DNA of 64,000 nt from Anaerolineae bacterium (GCA_018432315.1 JAHDLB010000025.1:186001-250000), one strand, 5' to 3'; positions 15,583-23,654 are shown, counted from the first letter of the stretch. Translations and numbers: made by a program. Notes: generated by a model not told the origin, from the sequence alone.

Positions 15583-15969
15583 ATGGCCCTCCCTGAGATT
15601 CTCATCGTCGATGATGAGCCCGGCCTATTGAAGTTGTTCTCCAGCCTGATCCAGCGCCTGGACTGCACCGTCATCCAGGCTGCGGGCGGCGCAGCGGCGA
15701 TCGCCATCCTCGAAAAGCGCACGCCCTACCTGCTCATCCTCGACATCGCCATGCCCGAGGTGTCGGGCATCGACGTGCTGGCCTACGTCAGCCAGACGCC
15801 GCGCCTGGACGCGATGAACGTCATGGTCCTCACCGCGCTGGGCTCGAACCGCGGGTTCCAGGAGCTGGCGCCGCGCGTGCAGCGTTGGGTCAGCAAGCCG
15901 GTCATGCCGCTCGATTTTTTGCAGATGGTGCAGGACCTGCTGCCGGACGACCGCAGCGAGCGCGCGTAA
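15583..15969 (+). CDS. Stand-alone response regulator (single receiver domain) 1
   Basis: 128 residues: only a REC domain. ILIVDDEPG (Asp10/11), phosphoacceptor Asp54 in LLILDIAMPEVSG, Thr in VMVLTALGS and Lys in WVSKPV are all present, so it should be phosphorylatable. There is no output domain. It begins 5 bp after kynB and is probably co-transcribed with it. A second, similar receiver gene follows 70 bp downstream. Confidence 0.9.
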   Translation: MALPEILIVDDEPGLLKLFSSLIQRLDCTVIQAAGGAAAIAILEKRTPYLLILDIAMPEVSGIDVLAYVSQTPRLDAMNVMVLTALGSNRGFQELAPRVQRWVSKPVMPLDFLQMVQDLLPDDRSERA

Positions 15970-15975
15970 TCCGTC

Positions 15976-16004
15976 TCGACAACCTCGCCCGCCGGGTGTA
16001 TCAT
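15976..16004 (+). promoter_or_regulatory. Sigma70-type promoter for the second response regulator
   Basis: TCGACA (15976-15981), a 17-bp spacer and TATCAT (15999-16004). The expected start near 16011 supports GTG 16040 as the first codon and excludes the upstream ATG at 16004. Confidence 0.65.
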
Positions 16005-16039
16005 TGGCTTGGCTGCTCTACCGGGAAAGGGAACGCACC

Positions 16040-16408
16040 GTGTCCTCGCCATTGGTCCTGATTGTCGACGATGAACCAGGGCTGCTCAGGCTGTTTGTAG
16101 GTTTGGTCGAACGGCTGGACTGCGAGACGCTGCAAGCGGAGGATGGCGCCGCCGCGCTGGATATCCTCGAACACGAAACCCCGGACCTGTTGATCCTGGA
16201 CCTCGCCATGCCGGAGATGTCCGGTTCCGAGGTATTGGAGTACGTGCGCTCGGTGCCCCGGCTGGAGGGGATGAAAGTGATGATCCTCACCGCGCGCCCC
16301 AACCTCATCCCGGAGATCGTCCAGATGGGCATCGATTACTGGGTGAGCAAGCCGGTCATGCCCAAAGATTTCATCGAGATGGTCGCCGAGCTGCTCAACG
16401 GTTATTGA
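16040..16408 (+). CDS. Stand-alone response regulator (single receiver domain) 2
   Basis: 122 residues from GTG 16040, with AAAGGG about 10 bp upstream. LIVDDEPGLLRLF, Asp54 in LLILDLAMPEMSG, VMILTARPN and WVSKPVMPKDF are canonical. It is a paralogue of the preceding receiver, with the same DDEPGLL start, the same Asp54 and a shared VSKPVMPxDF block. It has its own promoter. No histidine kinase lies nearby, so its partner must be elsewhere. It ends tail-to-tail with the TPR-like gene, 3 bp away. Confidence 0.9.
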   Translation: MSSPLVLIVDDEPGLLRLFVGLVERLDCETLQAEDGAAALDILEHETPDLLILDLAMPEMSGSEVLEYVRSVPRLEGMKVMILTARPNLIPEIVQMGIDYWVSKPVMPKDFIEMVAELLNGY

Positions 16409-16411
16409 ACA

Positions 16412-17587
16412 TCACTCGGTGGCGACCGGCGCGCTCGCGCCGGACTGGGCCCGTAGCAGCAGCGTCCGCACACTGGTGCCCTGGTAACCCCATTCGCAGT
16501 TCTCTTCACACAAGCGCTCGAGCACCGGCAGCGCCGCGGCATAGTTGCCGCCGTTGACGTAGCTGCGCGCGTTGAGATAGCGCTGGGCGAAGTCGGCCTC
16601 GTAGAGCAGGCTGGCCGGTTCCACCGTGCCGATCTCGTCCGCACGATAGATCAGGTTGATGCCCCGCTGCAAACGGTCCTGGCCGTCCTGGTTCATCCCG
16701 CGCAGGTAGATCCGCCCCTGCTCGACGAGCGCCTCCAGGTACATCGCCTTGACCTCGGCCTGCTGGGTCGCGTCCAGCGTCTGGGGCGCGATCACCATCA
16801 GCGGCTCCAGCCACGAAATCGCCTCTTCGTAATCGTCGAAGCGCATGGCCGTCGCCGCCCGCTCGTACATCACCGCCGGGTCCGGCCCGGCTGCATCCTC
16901 TGCCGCCGCGTCGCCCTGCGGCGCCGGCTCTTCGGTAGCCGGTTCCGGGCTGGGTGTCGCCGTGGGCGTGGGCGTACCGGTCGGCGCGGGGGTCGGCGTC
17001 ACCGACATCATCGCCCGCGCGGTGGCGAGCTGCTCGCGGCTGTCGAGCGCGTACTTAGTCGGCGCCTGGATCGTCTCCACGATCCACTCGAACCGCGCGG
17101 CGGCCAGCTCGGCAAACCCGTTTTCCAGGTCCACCCGCCCGCTGGCGTACTGCTGCGCGATTCCGGTCGCCATCGTCTGCGTGATGCGGGCGTCGTTCGT
17201 CGCCAGGCCGTCGCGGTACCCGGCAAACCCGGCGAATCCGAGCAGCGTCACGCACATGCACACCGCGCCGGCCATCACCAGCGCTACCAGCAGCACGCGC
17301 GTCGGCGCGGCGCCGGACAGGAACGAGTCGCGCGGGGCGGTATCCATGAACGGATCGACCGGCGGCTCCTCGGCGGCCAGCCGTTGCAGCACGTCGACCG
17401 GCGCGGGCACGGCCTGCGGCTTCGTGTCTTCCGGCTCGACCGGCGGCTCCTCGGCAGCCAGCGCCGCGCCGGCTTCCGGCTCCACCGTCACGGGCTCGTC
17501 CGGCGGGGCAGGCTGCGAACGGTCTTCCAGTTCCGGATCGCCGGGTTCGGGTTGGTTTTCGCGTGGATTTTCGGCCATGGGCATCAT
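16412..17587 (-). CDS. Membrane-anchored protein with TPR-like C-terminal region
   Basis: 391 residues from ATG 17587. A promoter at 17613-17642 leaves a leader of about 19 bases and excludes a longer start. Residues 1-95 are acidic and Pro/Glu-rich, with AAEEPPV repeated twice. One membrane helix follows (VLLVALVMAGAVCMCVTLLGF). Outside it is a helical stretch, a TPTPAPTGTPTPTATP stalk, and about 140 residues of helix pairs (YERAATAMRFDDYEEAISWL, ARSYVNGGNYAAALPVLERL) that look like two to three TPR units. I infer a tethered protein-interaction module. The partner is unknown. No enzyme motif is seen. Confidence 0.7.
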   Translation of the reverse strand: MMPMAENPRENQPEPGDPELEDRSQPAPPDEPVTVEPEAGAALAAEEPPVEPEDTKPQAVPAPVDVLQRLAAEEPPVDPFMDTAPRDSFLSGAAPTRVLLVALVMAGAVCMCVTLLGFAGFAGYRDGLATNDARITQTMATGIAQQYASGRVDLENGFAELAAARFEWIVETIQAPTKYALDSREQLATARAMMSVTPTPAPTGTPTPTATPSPEPATEEPAPQGDAAAEDAAGPDPAVMYERAATAMRFDDYEEAISWLEPLMVIAPQTLDATQQAEVKAMYLEALVEQGRIYLRGMNQDGQDRLQRGINLIYRADEIGTVEPASLLYEADFAQRYLNARSYVNGGNYAAALPVLERLCEENCEWGYQGTSVRTLLLRAQSGASAPVATE

Positions 17588-17612
17588 TTCGTCTCGTGAA
17601 TCAGCGAGCGGC

Positions 17613-17642
17613 ATTATAGCGAGTCCCTACCCCCTTGTCCAA
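17613..17642 (-). promoter_or_regulatory. Sigma70-type promoter for the TPR-like gene
   Basis: On the minus strand TTGGAC (17637-17642), an 18-bp spacer and a perfect TATAAT (17613-17618). Confidence 0.7.
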
Positions 17643-17740
17643 GACGCTTGCCCCACGCCATGCTCACGCTGCGCGGGCCGCCGCCACTTGTGCAGAATCA
17701 GCGCGCGCCAAGTCATCCCGCCCAAGCATTTGGACCAGTT

Positions 17741-17757
17741 TTGTGCAAGTTGCACAA
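17741..17757. promoter_or_regulatory. 17-bp perfect palindrome upstream of pucR, with outlying half-sites
   Basis: TTGTGCAA-G-TTGCACAA, 8-bp arms. Further half-sites are TTGTGCA at 17688-17694 and TTGCACAA at 17882-17889, the latter just before the pucR ribosome site. The 330-bp region between the TPR-like gene and pucR holds this element, a promoter on each side and nothing else that I can recognise. Confidence 0.7.
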
Positions 17758-17790
17758 GTGTATTCGTGTGAATCTCATAAAACATGCCCG

Positions 17791-17819
17791 AAGACATCCG
17801 ATAACCGAACTCCTACAAT
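17791..17819 (+). promoter_or_regulatory. Possible promoter for pucR
   Basis: AAGACA (17791-17796), a 17-bp spacer and TACAAT (17814-17819). The -35 is imperfect. It would place the 17-bp palindrome near position -77, an activator-like distance. Confidence 0.45.
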
Positions 17820-17918
17820 GGAAAATGGTCCCTTATCACTGCAAGCCAGGCTGTCTAGAGAACGCTGGCTTATTAGAGAGATTGCACAAGAACGGCACGC
17901 ACCTGGGGGAGGACCACT

Positions 17919-19580
17919 ATGAGCGCCGTATCGACGTCCACGGACATTCGCTCTTTGCTGAAGTTGGCGCTGCCCATCGGCAGCCGGTTGATCACGGGAC
18001 ATCCCGATACGCCGGTGAATTGGGTCTGCAACCTCCGCACCCGCCCGCCCATCTTCGCGGACATCGAGGGCGGCGAGCTGGTGCTGCTGTCCACCGCCAC
18101 GCTGAGCAATTACCAGAAGCCGCTCACGCTCGAAACCGTGATCGAGGAACTGACCCAGACGCGGGCGAGCGCGCTGGCCGTGCGCGGCACGCTGATGCCC
18201 CGCGCCCACCAGATCGCCAAGGCAGCGAACTTCCCGGTGATCGTGCTGCCGGATCGCGCCGTGCTGCCCCAGGTCGAGCGGGCCGTCCAGCGCCTGCTGA
18301 CCAACCACCAGGCCCAGCTCGCCCACCGCGCGTTCGAGCTGCAGCAGACGCTCCAGCGCCACGCGGCCAGCCATCGCGGGCTGACGACCATGCTCAACGC
18401 GCTGGCGCGGATGCTCGATCGCCCGGTCGTGATTCACGACCGCGCCGGCGAGGTGCTCAGCCGGGGCCTGCCCGCCTCGCACGGGCACGACTGGGATTCG
18501 CATCTGGCGCTGGTGGGCGGCGCGGAGTTCGTGCGGCGCTTCGACATCGATGGCCGCGCCTTCTTCGAAGACGACTGGCAGATCATCGAAAGCCCGGCGG
18601 GCATCACCGCCCCGCTGATTCACGAGCGCCAGTTGCTGGGCTACGTCTCGATCCTCAGCGCGGGCGACGCGCCCGACCGGTTTGACCTGCTGGCGCTGGA
18701 GCACAGCGCGCCGGTCTTCGTGCGCGAGATGGTCCACCAGCAGACGACCACCCTCACCCACGAGAGTGCGCCCCCGGTGCGCGACTGGCTGACCGACTGG
18801 CTGCACGGCACCGGTAGCGACGACGCGCTGCTGGCCCTGCGCGCCGAAAAGGAATGCTACCAGGTGGACGCGTGGCACGCCGTCGTGCTGTTCCATTGGC
18901 TGCCGTCCAACGACCGCGCCGCGGGCACCTTCTCGCCGGAGCGCATGGTCAGCCTGATCCAGGCCGAGATCCACCAGCGGCGGATTCAGGCGCCCGTCGG
19001 GCAGTACGTCGACCGCGCCGTGATGCTGTTCCCGCTCGACGAGCCGCAGCAAACGCAGCGCCTCAAGCAGATCGTGGACCTGCTGCACGACACGCTGACC
19101 GCCGCCATCCCGGACGGCGAGATCACCGCCGGAGTCGGGCGCCCGGTCAAGGGGCTGACCGCCCTGCGCGACTCGTTCCAGGAAGCCGAGCGCGCGCTGA
19201 CGCTCTCCGAACAACTGTGGAACGAATCACAGGTGGCTTTCTTCGGCGACCTGAGCCTGTACGAGCTGCTGCTGGGCGTGAGCGATCCGGGGACGCTCGC
19301 CAGCTTCTGCGATCACTGGCTGTCGCCGCTGGCGAAATACGACGAGCGCCACCAGACCGACCTGCTGCCCACGCTGAGCGCCTACTTCGCCAACAACGGC
19401 AACATGGCGCGCACGGCTCACGTGCTCAACATCCACCGCAACACGCTGGTCTACCGGATGGCGCGCATCACCGAGATCATCCAGCTCGACATGGACGACT
19501 CCAACGTGCGGCTGAACCTGCACCTGGCGCTCAAAGTCCAGCGCATGCTGGACGCGTCGGGCGGCGATCCGGTGCAGTAA
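17919..19580 (+). CDS. PucR/CdaR-family transcriptional regulator
   Basis: 553 residues. The N-terminal PucR ligand-type domain is visible as VNWVCNLRTRPPIFADIEGGE and RASALAVRGTLMPRAHQIAKAANFPVIVLPD. A GAF-like middle (MLDRPVVIHDRAGEVLSR) follows. The C-terminus holds LLPTLSAYFANNGNMARTAHVLNIHRNTLVYRMARI, the HTH_30 helix-turn-helix of this family. PucR of Bacillus controls purine catabolism. A purine or nucleoside signal would fit the nucleoside locus some 6-20 kb away, but no site links them. GGGGGAGGA is a strong ribosome site. The palindrome upstream suggests autoregulation. Confidence 0.88.
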   Translation: MSAVSTSTDIRSLLKLALPIGSRLITGHPDTPVNWVCNLRTRPPIFADIEGGELVLLSTATLSNYQKPLTLETVIEELTQTRASALAVRGTLMPRAHQIAKAANFPVIVLPDRAVLPQVERAVQRLLTNHQAQLAHRAFELQQTLQRHAASHRGLTTMLNALARMLDRPVVIHDRAGEVLSRGLPASHGHDWDSHLALVGGAEFVRRFDIDGRAFFEDDWQIIESPAGITAPLIHERQLLGYVSILSAGDAPDRFDLLALEHSAPVFVREMVHQQTTTLTHESAPPVRDWLTDWLHGTGSDDALLALRAEKECYQVDAWHAVVLFHWLPSNDRAAGTFSPERMVSLIQAEIHQRRIQAPVGQYVDRAVMLFPLDEPQQTQRLKQIVDLLHDTLTAAIPDGEITAGVGRPVKGLTALRDSFQEAERALTLSEQLWNESQVAFFGDLSLYELLLGVSDPGTLASFCDHWLSPLAKYDERHQTDLLPTLSAYFANNGNMARTAHVLNIHRNTLVYRMARITEIIQLDMDDSNVRLNLHLALKVQRMLDASGGDPVQ

Positions 19581-19604
19581 TCGCACGTCCCGTACACAAA
19601 CGAA

Positions 19605-19634
19605 GGGGTAGGCCGCCGTCTGGTGACCTGCCCC
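19605..19634. terminator. Probable bidirectional terminator hairpin
   Basis: GGGGTAGG / CCTGCCCC (one G-T pair) around a 14-base loop, between the convergent pucR and S41-protease genes. No strong T-tract is present. Confidence 0.45.
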
Positions 19635-19655
19635 TGTTGCGTGGACCGTGCGCCC

Positions 19656-21581
19656 TCACTCTCCCAGCAGGGCCGCTTCGGCGGCGCGCAGCACCTCGTC
19701 CTCGTCCGACAGCAGGCTCTCGACGGTGACCGGCACGCGCACGTCCGGCTCGACGCCCTTCCCTTCGATCAGCGTTTCGCCCGTCACGGGGTCCACCGGG
19801 CGCCCGGTGGGAATCTGCAGGGTCAGGCCGCTGGGCAGCGTGTACTGGCCGTCGCTCACCTCGCCGGTGAAGCCGCCGGTCGGCGTGTGCCCGACGACGA
19901 TAGCCCGGTTGCCGGTGCTCAGGGCGTAGGCGAACATGTCGCCCGCGCTGCCGGTCATCTCGTTGACGAGCAGCGCCACCGGCCCGCCGTAATATGGCTC
20001 GCCCACCAGCGTCTCGACGTAACCGCGATAGGCGAATCCGCCCTCGCCATCGGCATAGTACAAGTCGAACAGGCGCAGGTAGTCCGGGAAGAAGCGCCCG
20101 GCGATCGACATGGCGAGCTGGACCAGCCCGCCGCTGTTGTCGCGCACGTCGACGATGATGCCCTGCGCCCCGGCATCGATCAGGTTCTGAAGCTCCGCGC
20201 CAAAGGTGTGATCCGCCTGGCTGACGTCCTCGGCAAAACCGCGCACGCTGATGTAGCCCAGGCCGGAATCGAGCATCCGGGCGGTGATGACGCCTTCCCT
20301 GGGATCGCCCGTGTCGAAGGCGACCAGCAGCGCGGCCACGTCGAACTCGCGGATCAGGCTCGCCGTGTTGTCGGACCCGTCCGGCGCGCGCCACGTCAGT
20401 TGCACCTGGGACCCGACCGGCCCTTGCAGCATCGTCGCCGCCTGGAAATACCGGCGGCTGTGCGGCGTCGAGGCGCTGCTGAGCAGCAGCGGCGTTTCGT
20501 CCAGCACCTGGAGCGCCGGGTCGCCATCCACCGCCAGCAGCACCGCGCCGGGCGCGATCCCGGCCCGTTCCGCCGGCGAGTTGGCGCCGACCTGGGTCAC
20601 GACCACCTCACCCGCGTCGGTCACCGCCATGGCCTCGATCCCCACGCCGCCGATCAGTAACCGCTGCGTGACCGACAGCGAGGCATAGCCGATGTGCGTG
20701 TCGGGGATCAGCGAGCCGAACGACGCAATCGCCAGGTCGAACTCCAGGTGGGATTCCGCCTGTTTGATCAGCGGCGTGACCGCGCTGTAGATCGACTCCC
20801 AATCGAGGTTCTTCTCGGTCGTGAAGGGATAGGTTTCGCGCGTCCGCTCGAACAGGTCCTGCCACGCGTCGAGGTAGCTCAGGTCCGAGTAGTCGTTGAG
20901 CGCGCCGATACTCTCGATGATCGGCACGTCCACGCGCGCATCACGCACCAGGGTGAACGGGTCGGTTTCGAGCGAGATCACGCTCCACCCGGCGGGCAGC
21001 TCGATCAGCGGGTCGTCCGGCGTGAAGGCCGCGCCGTCCGCGCCGAAACCGCCGGGGAACGCCTCACCGTCGGACGGCGACCAGACGATCACGTGCCCGC
21101 CCACGATGTGGTAAGTCAGCGGTTCGAGCCGCACCGACAATTCCATCGGGGACTCGCCCCGGTTGACGTATTCGTCGCCCAGGAATTCGATGAACGTGGC
21201 CGTCATGAAGACCTGCACGGCGGGCGGCGTGTCCGGGTCGCTGTCGAAATCGAGCGCCGCCGCCTGCGGCGTCTCCGGCAGTTCGATCACGTAATCGCCG
21301 CTGACGATGTCCCCGTTGAGCCGGCCCAGGGTCTGGGCCTCTGGCGGGGACATGAACGCGTAATCCTCGCGGATCAGCGCGTTGAGGTCGTAGAGGACGA
21401 TGCCGGTGTCGGCGCCGATCAGCGGGTAGATCGGGTTCGTCGTTTCGTAGCTGCCGGTGATGGTGCGCGGCCCAGCCGCCGCCGGCGGATCGCCGGGCTG
21501 GGCGTGGGCCGGGACGATCAGCCCGGCGAGCAGGACAATCAACATGCCGGTGACCAGCACGCGGCGCGTCAGGTGGATCAT
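19656..21581 (-). CDS. Secreted PDZ/S41-family (tail-specific) peptidase
   Basis: 641 residues from ATG 21581, with AAGGGA upstream. The signal peptide is RVLVTGMLIVLLAGLIVPAHAQ. About 200 residues of a beta-rich N-terminal domain follow. A helical segment (DWESIYSAVTPLIKQAESHL) of the S41 N-terminal type comes next, then a PDZ core, VVTQVGANSPAERAGIAPGA. The protease core includes GLGYISVRGFAEDVS, GIIVDVRDNSGGLVQLA and NEMTGSAGDMFAYAL with the catalytic Ser. The C-terminal GVEPDVRV motif is present. It probably degrades proteins outside the membrane. It has its own promoter, with a palindrome over the -35. Confidence 0.88.
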   Translation of the reverse strand: MIHLTRRVLVTGMLIVLLAGLIVPAHAQPGDPPAAAGPRTITGSYETTNPIYPLIGADTGIVLYDLNALIREDYAFMSPPEAQTLGRLNGDIVSGDYVIELPETPQAAALDFDSDPDTPPAVQVFMTATFIEFLGDEYVNRGESPMELSVRLEPLTYHIVGGHVIVWSPSDGEAFPGGFGADGAAFTPDDPLIELPAGWSVISLETDPFTLVRDARVDVPIIESIGALNDYSDLSYLDAWQDLFERTRETYPFTTEKNLDWESIYSAVTPLIKQAESHLEFDLAIASFGSLIPDTHIGYASLSVTQRLLIGGVGIEAMAVTDAGEVVVTQVGANSPAERAGIAPGAVLLAVDGDPALQVLDETPLLLSSASTPHSRRYFQAATMLQGPVGSQVQLTWRAPDGSDNTASLIREFDVAALLVAFDTGDPREGVITARMLDSGLGYISVRGFAEDVSQADHTFGAELQNLIDAGAQGIIVDVRDNSGGLVQLAMSIAGRFFPDYLRLFDLYYADGEGGFAYRGYVETLVGEPYYGGPVALLVNEMTGSAGDMFAYALSTGNRAIVVGHTPTGGFTGEVSDGQYTLPSGLTLQIPTGRPVDPVTGETLIEGKGVEPDVRVPVTVESLLSDEDEVLRAAEAALLGE

Positions 21582-21623
21582 CGCGGTTCCCTTCGCTGTG
21601 CTCGTGGTGCGCTCGGTGACTAC

Positions 21624-21652
21624 CTTATAGCCGAATTGAGAACAAATCGCAA
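21624..21652 (-). promoter_or_regulatory. Sigma70-type promoter for the S41 peptidase
   Basis: On the minus strand TTGCGA (21647-21652), a 17-bp spacer and TATAAG (21624-21629), about 43 bp before ATG 21581. Confidence 0.65.
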
Positions 21653-21659
21653 CGATTTG
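21643..21659. promoter_or_regulatory. 17-bp perfect palindrome over the S41 promoter -35
   Basis: CAAATCG-CAA-CGATTTG, 7-bp arms with a 3-bp centre. It covers the -35 of the leftward promoter and touches the -35 of a rightward promoter-like element, so one bound dimer could control both. Confidence 0.65.
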
Positions 21660-21686
21660 CGCATCTCGCCCGACGTATGGCATACT
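21657..21686 (+). promoter_or_regulatory. Rightward promoter-like element
   Basis: TTGCGC (21657-21662), an 18-bp spacer and CATACT (21681-21686), followed by GGAGGAG at 21700-21706 and GTG 21711. Signals are complete, but the downstream frame is doubtful. Confidence 0.4.
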
Positions 21687-21710
21687 TGGCCCACGCCTTG
21701 GAGGAGAAGT

Positions 21711-21965
21711 GTGACGGACGATACTGGCCGCGAGCCACGATCGTCCGTCAATGATTCTGCGACACTGCCGGACTACATCGCCAGCGTCATCATGAGGATC
21801 GCGCCGGGCTGGTCCAGGGCCGCCGACGTCGCCATCCGCACCCGCGTGTGCACCACGCGCATCCCCGCATCGAGCGTATCGCGCAGCAGGTCGATCTGCG
21901 CCGCGTTGATCGGCATGACGATCCCCAACTTGACCCGGCGCTGGGCGAAGGTTTGCATCTCGTGA
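21711..21965 (+). CDS. Possible small ORF or 5' remnant of a lost gene, antisense to the GNAT 3' end
   Basis: GTG 21711 follows a near-perfect GGAGGAG and a promoter-like element. The first 21 codons (MTDDTGREPRSS...) lie outside the GNAT gene and look ordinary. From 21773 on, the frame runs antisense to the GNAT coding region and turns Arg/Ser-rich, as shadows do. It could be a genuine 84-residue protein or the leftover start of a gene displaced by rearrangement. I cannot assign any function. Confidence 0.25.
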   Translation: MTDDTGREPRSSVNDSATLPDYIASVIMRIAPGWSRAADVAIRTRVCTTRIPASSVSRSRSICAALIGMTIPNLTRRWAKVCIS

Positions 21966-22711
21966 AGATAGCGCGGCCAGTGGCTCGCCGCCTGGGGCAG
22001 GCACGCTGCCGCCTCGACCGTCAGGTACGACTGCGCGCCATCCAGGCGGCGCGGCGCGCTGCGCAGGACGGCAAACGCCACCGGCGCGCCGTCTTCGCGC
22101 CAGACGAGCGTGTCACCCGCGCCTTCATGCTCCAGCCAGATCGCCGCCGGGGTCGGGTCCATGCCGGGGACGATCTGCGAGGCGATCCGCCGCAGCGAGT
22201 CGTCGCCTTCCCAAAGCTCGAAATGGGTGGTCGCCGCCGGGGTCGGGCTGCCCTGGCAGAGCAGCGTCAGGTGGCCGGGCCGCAGCCCCAGGCGCGTGTA
22301 GAGCGCGATGTTCTTGCCGTTTTCCGGCATGGTTTCCAGCGCCCGGATCTGGCACCCTGACTCGTGCAGCAGGTCCAGCCCGGCGGCGGTGACGGCGCGC
22401 CCCAGCCCGACGCCCTGTTTGCGCGGCGTCACGCCCAGGGTGCCCAGCCAGCCCACCGAGCCCCACACGTGGGTGAAGCAGTAGCCCGCCACCCGGCCCG
22501 GCGGCCATTCGACCACGACGCCGGAATGCGGGCGCTGAACCGCCGCCTGCATGTTTTCCAGCGTGCGCAGGCGCAGGACGCGCCCGCTCCCGCCGAACTG
22601 CCGGCGGGCCTGCTCGAACGCGTCACGGTCGATCTCGCGGACGGTGGGCAGATCGTCCAAACACATTGGCCGGATCGTATAGGGTGGCCCACCGGACGAA
22701 AACACAGACAT
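21773..22711 (-). CDS. GNAT-family N-acetyltransferase with two GNAT-like halves
   Basis: 312 residues. The N-terminal half has YTIRPMCLDDLPTVREIDRD and LGVTPRKQGVGLGRAVTAAG, the acetyl-CoA loop (QGVGLG). IALYTRLGLRPGHLTLL is the C-terminal motif of that half. The second half (residues about 165-312) has a matching strand-helix layout with a weaker CoA loop. It is the third gene of a leftward SIS-PfkB-GNAT run, 22 bp after the kinase. The substrate is unknown; a small-molecule acetyltransferase is the default. Confidence 0.82.
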   Translation of the reverse strand: MSVFSSGGPPYTIRPMCLDDLPTVREIDRDAFEQARRQFGGSGRVLRLRTLENMQAAVQRPHSGVVVEWPPGRVAGYCFTHVWGSVGWLGTLGVTPRKQGVGLGRAVTAAGLDLLHESGCQIRALETMPENGKNIALYTRLGLRPGHLTLLCQGSPTPAATTHFELWEGDDSLRRIASQIVPGMDPTPAAIWLEHEGAGDTLVWREDGAPVAFAVLRSAPRRLDGAQSYLTVEAAACLPQAASHWPRYLHEMQTFAQRRVKLGIVMPINAAQIDLLRDTLDAGMRVVHTRVRMATSAALDQPGAILMMTLAM

Positions 22712-22733
22712 ATGCCTCTCTCGCCCGCTGCCT

Positions 22734-23654
22734 TCAGGCGCTCAGGATCGTCGCCCGGCCCGCCAGCCATGCGCGGCGCCGCTCGCGCTCGGCGGGCCGC
22801 ACCGTCGACGGATCGAGCACGCCGGTAACCTCGATCGTGAATGAGGCCGACACCCCGCCGCAGCAGGCCGCGGCCAGCAGGTCACCGCCCGCCGCCAGCC
22901 AACCGGCCAGAAAACCGCCGCAGTACGCGTTCCCCGCCCCGGTCTGATCCACGAGCTGCGCGACCGGGATCGCGGGCAGGCGGATCAGGCCCGGCTGGTC
23001 CGCGCCGCCCAGCAGCGAGCCGTCGGCGCCCAGCCGCAGCGCCACGACGCGCGCGCCGTCGTCGAGCATGGCCCGCACCAGGTCCGCCGGGTCGTCCAGG
23101 CCGTAGACCAGCCCCGCTTCGAGGCTGTTCGGCGATACGACGTCCACCAGCGGCAGCGCGGCGCGAAACTGGGGCAGGCGGCCCTCGACCATGAACTGCT
23201 GGGTCGGCTCCCACAGGATCGCCGCATCTGGGAAACGCGCGCGCCAGCCCGCCACGTCGTCCGCCGGGCGCAGCAGGTGCAGCCCGCGCGCCGCCTCGTA
23301 AGCCGCCGGAATCTGCCCCGGCGGGGGATCGTCCAGGAACGGATCGAGCACGTCCACACGAAAAATCTCCGTCCGGCGCCCATCCCACTCGAAGACCTGC
23401 CACGCCCGCGCCTGGGGCGCGTCGAGCGCGATCACGCCCTGCACGTCGAAGTCGCGCGCCAGCCGCGTGCGGATCGAGCCGGGCAGGTCGCGGCCCACGT
23501 AGGCCACGATGCCCGGTCGCTCGCCCCAGACCGCCACCCCGGCGGCGGCGTGCGTGACGCCCCCGCCCAGCACGCCCATGTGCGTCACGCCGTCGGGCAG
23601 CACGATGTCGTCGATGATGATGCTGTCGACGCAGACAATCGCCGGACAATCCAT
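22734..23654 (-). CDS. PfkB-family kinase with GAGN in place of GAGD
   Basis: 306 residues. GVLGGGVTHAAAGVAVWG is a variant of the N-terminal GG signature and AYVGRDLPG follows. The C-terminal PfkB signature reads DQTGAGNAYCGGFLAGW: the catalytic-base Asp of DTxGAGD is replaced by Asn. It is closest by eye to the PfkB gene at 25365-26294, which carries the same change and shares IVDDIVxPDGxTxMGVLGGG. It is encoded 12 bp after the SIS gene, so a joint sugar-phosphate role is likely. Either this is a branch with altered chemistry or a binding protein. Fungal Mak32-like proteins are the comparison I would test. Confidence 0.8.
   Translation of the reverse strand: MDCPAIVCVDSIIIDDIVLPDGVTHMGVLGGGVTHAAAGVAVWGERPGIVAYVGRDLPGSIRTRLARDFDVQGVIALDAPQARAWQVFEWDGRRTEIFRVDVLDPFLDDPPPGQIPAAYEAARGLHLLRPADDVAGWRARFPDAAILWEPTQQFMVEGRLPQFRAALPLVDVVSPNSLEAGLVYGLDDPADLVRAMLDDGARVVALRLGADGSLLGGADQPGLIRLPAIPVAQLVDQTGAGNAYCGGFLAGWLAAGGDLLAAACCGGVSASFTIEVTGVLDPSTVRPAERERRRAWLAGRATILSA

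Noticed and set aside
16004-16039. ATG 16004 as start of the second response regulator
   Set aside because: It lies at the -10 box of a clear promoter, upstream of the predicted transcription start; GTG 16040 has a proper ribosome site.
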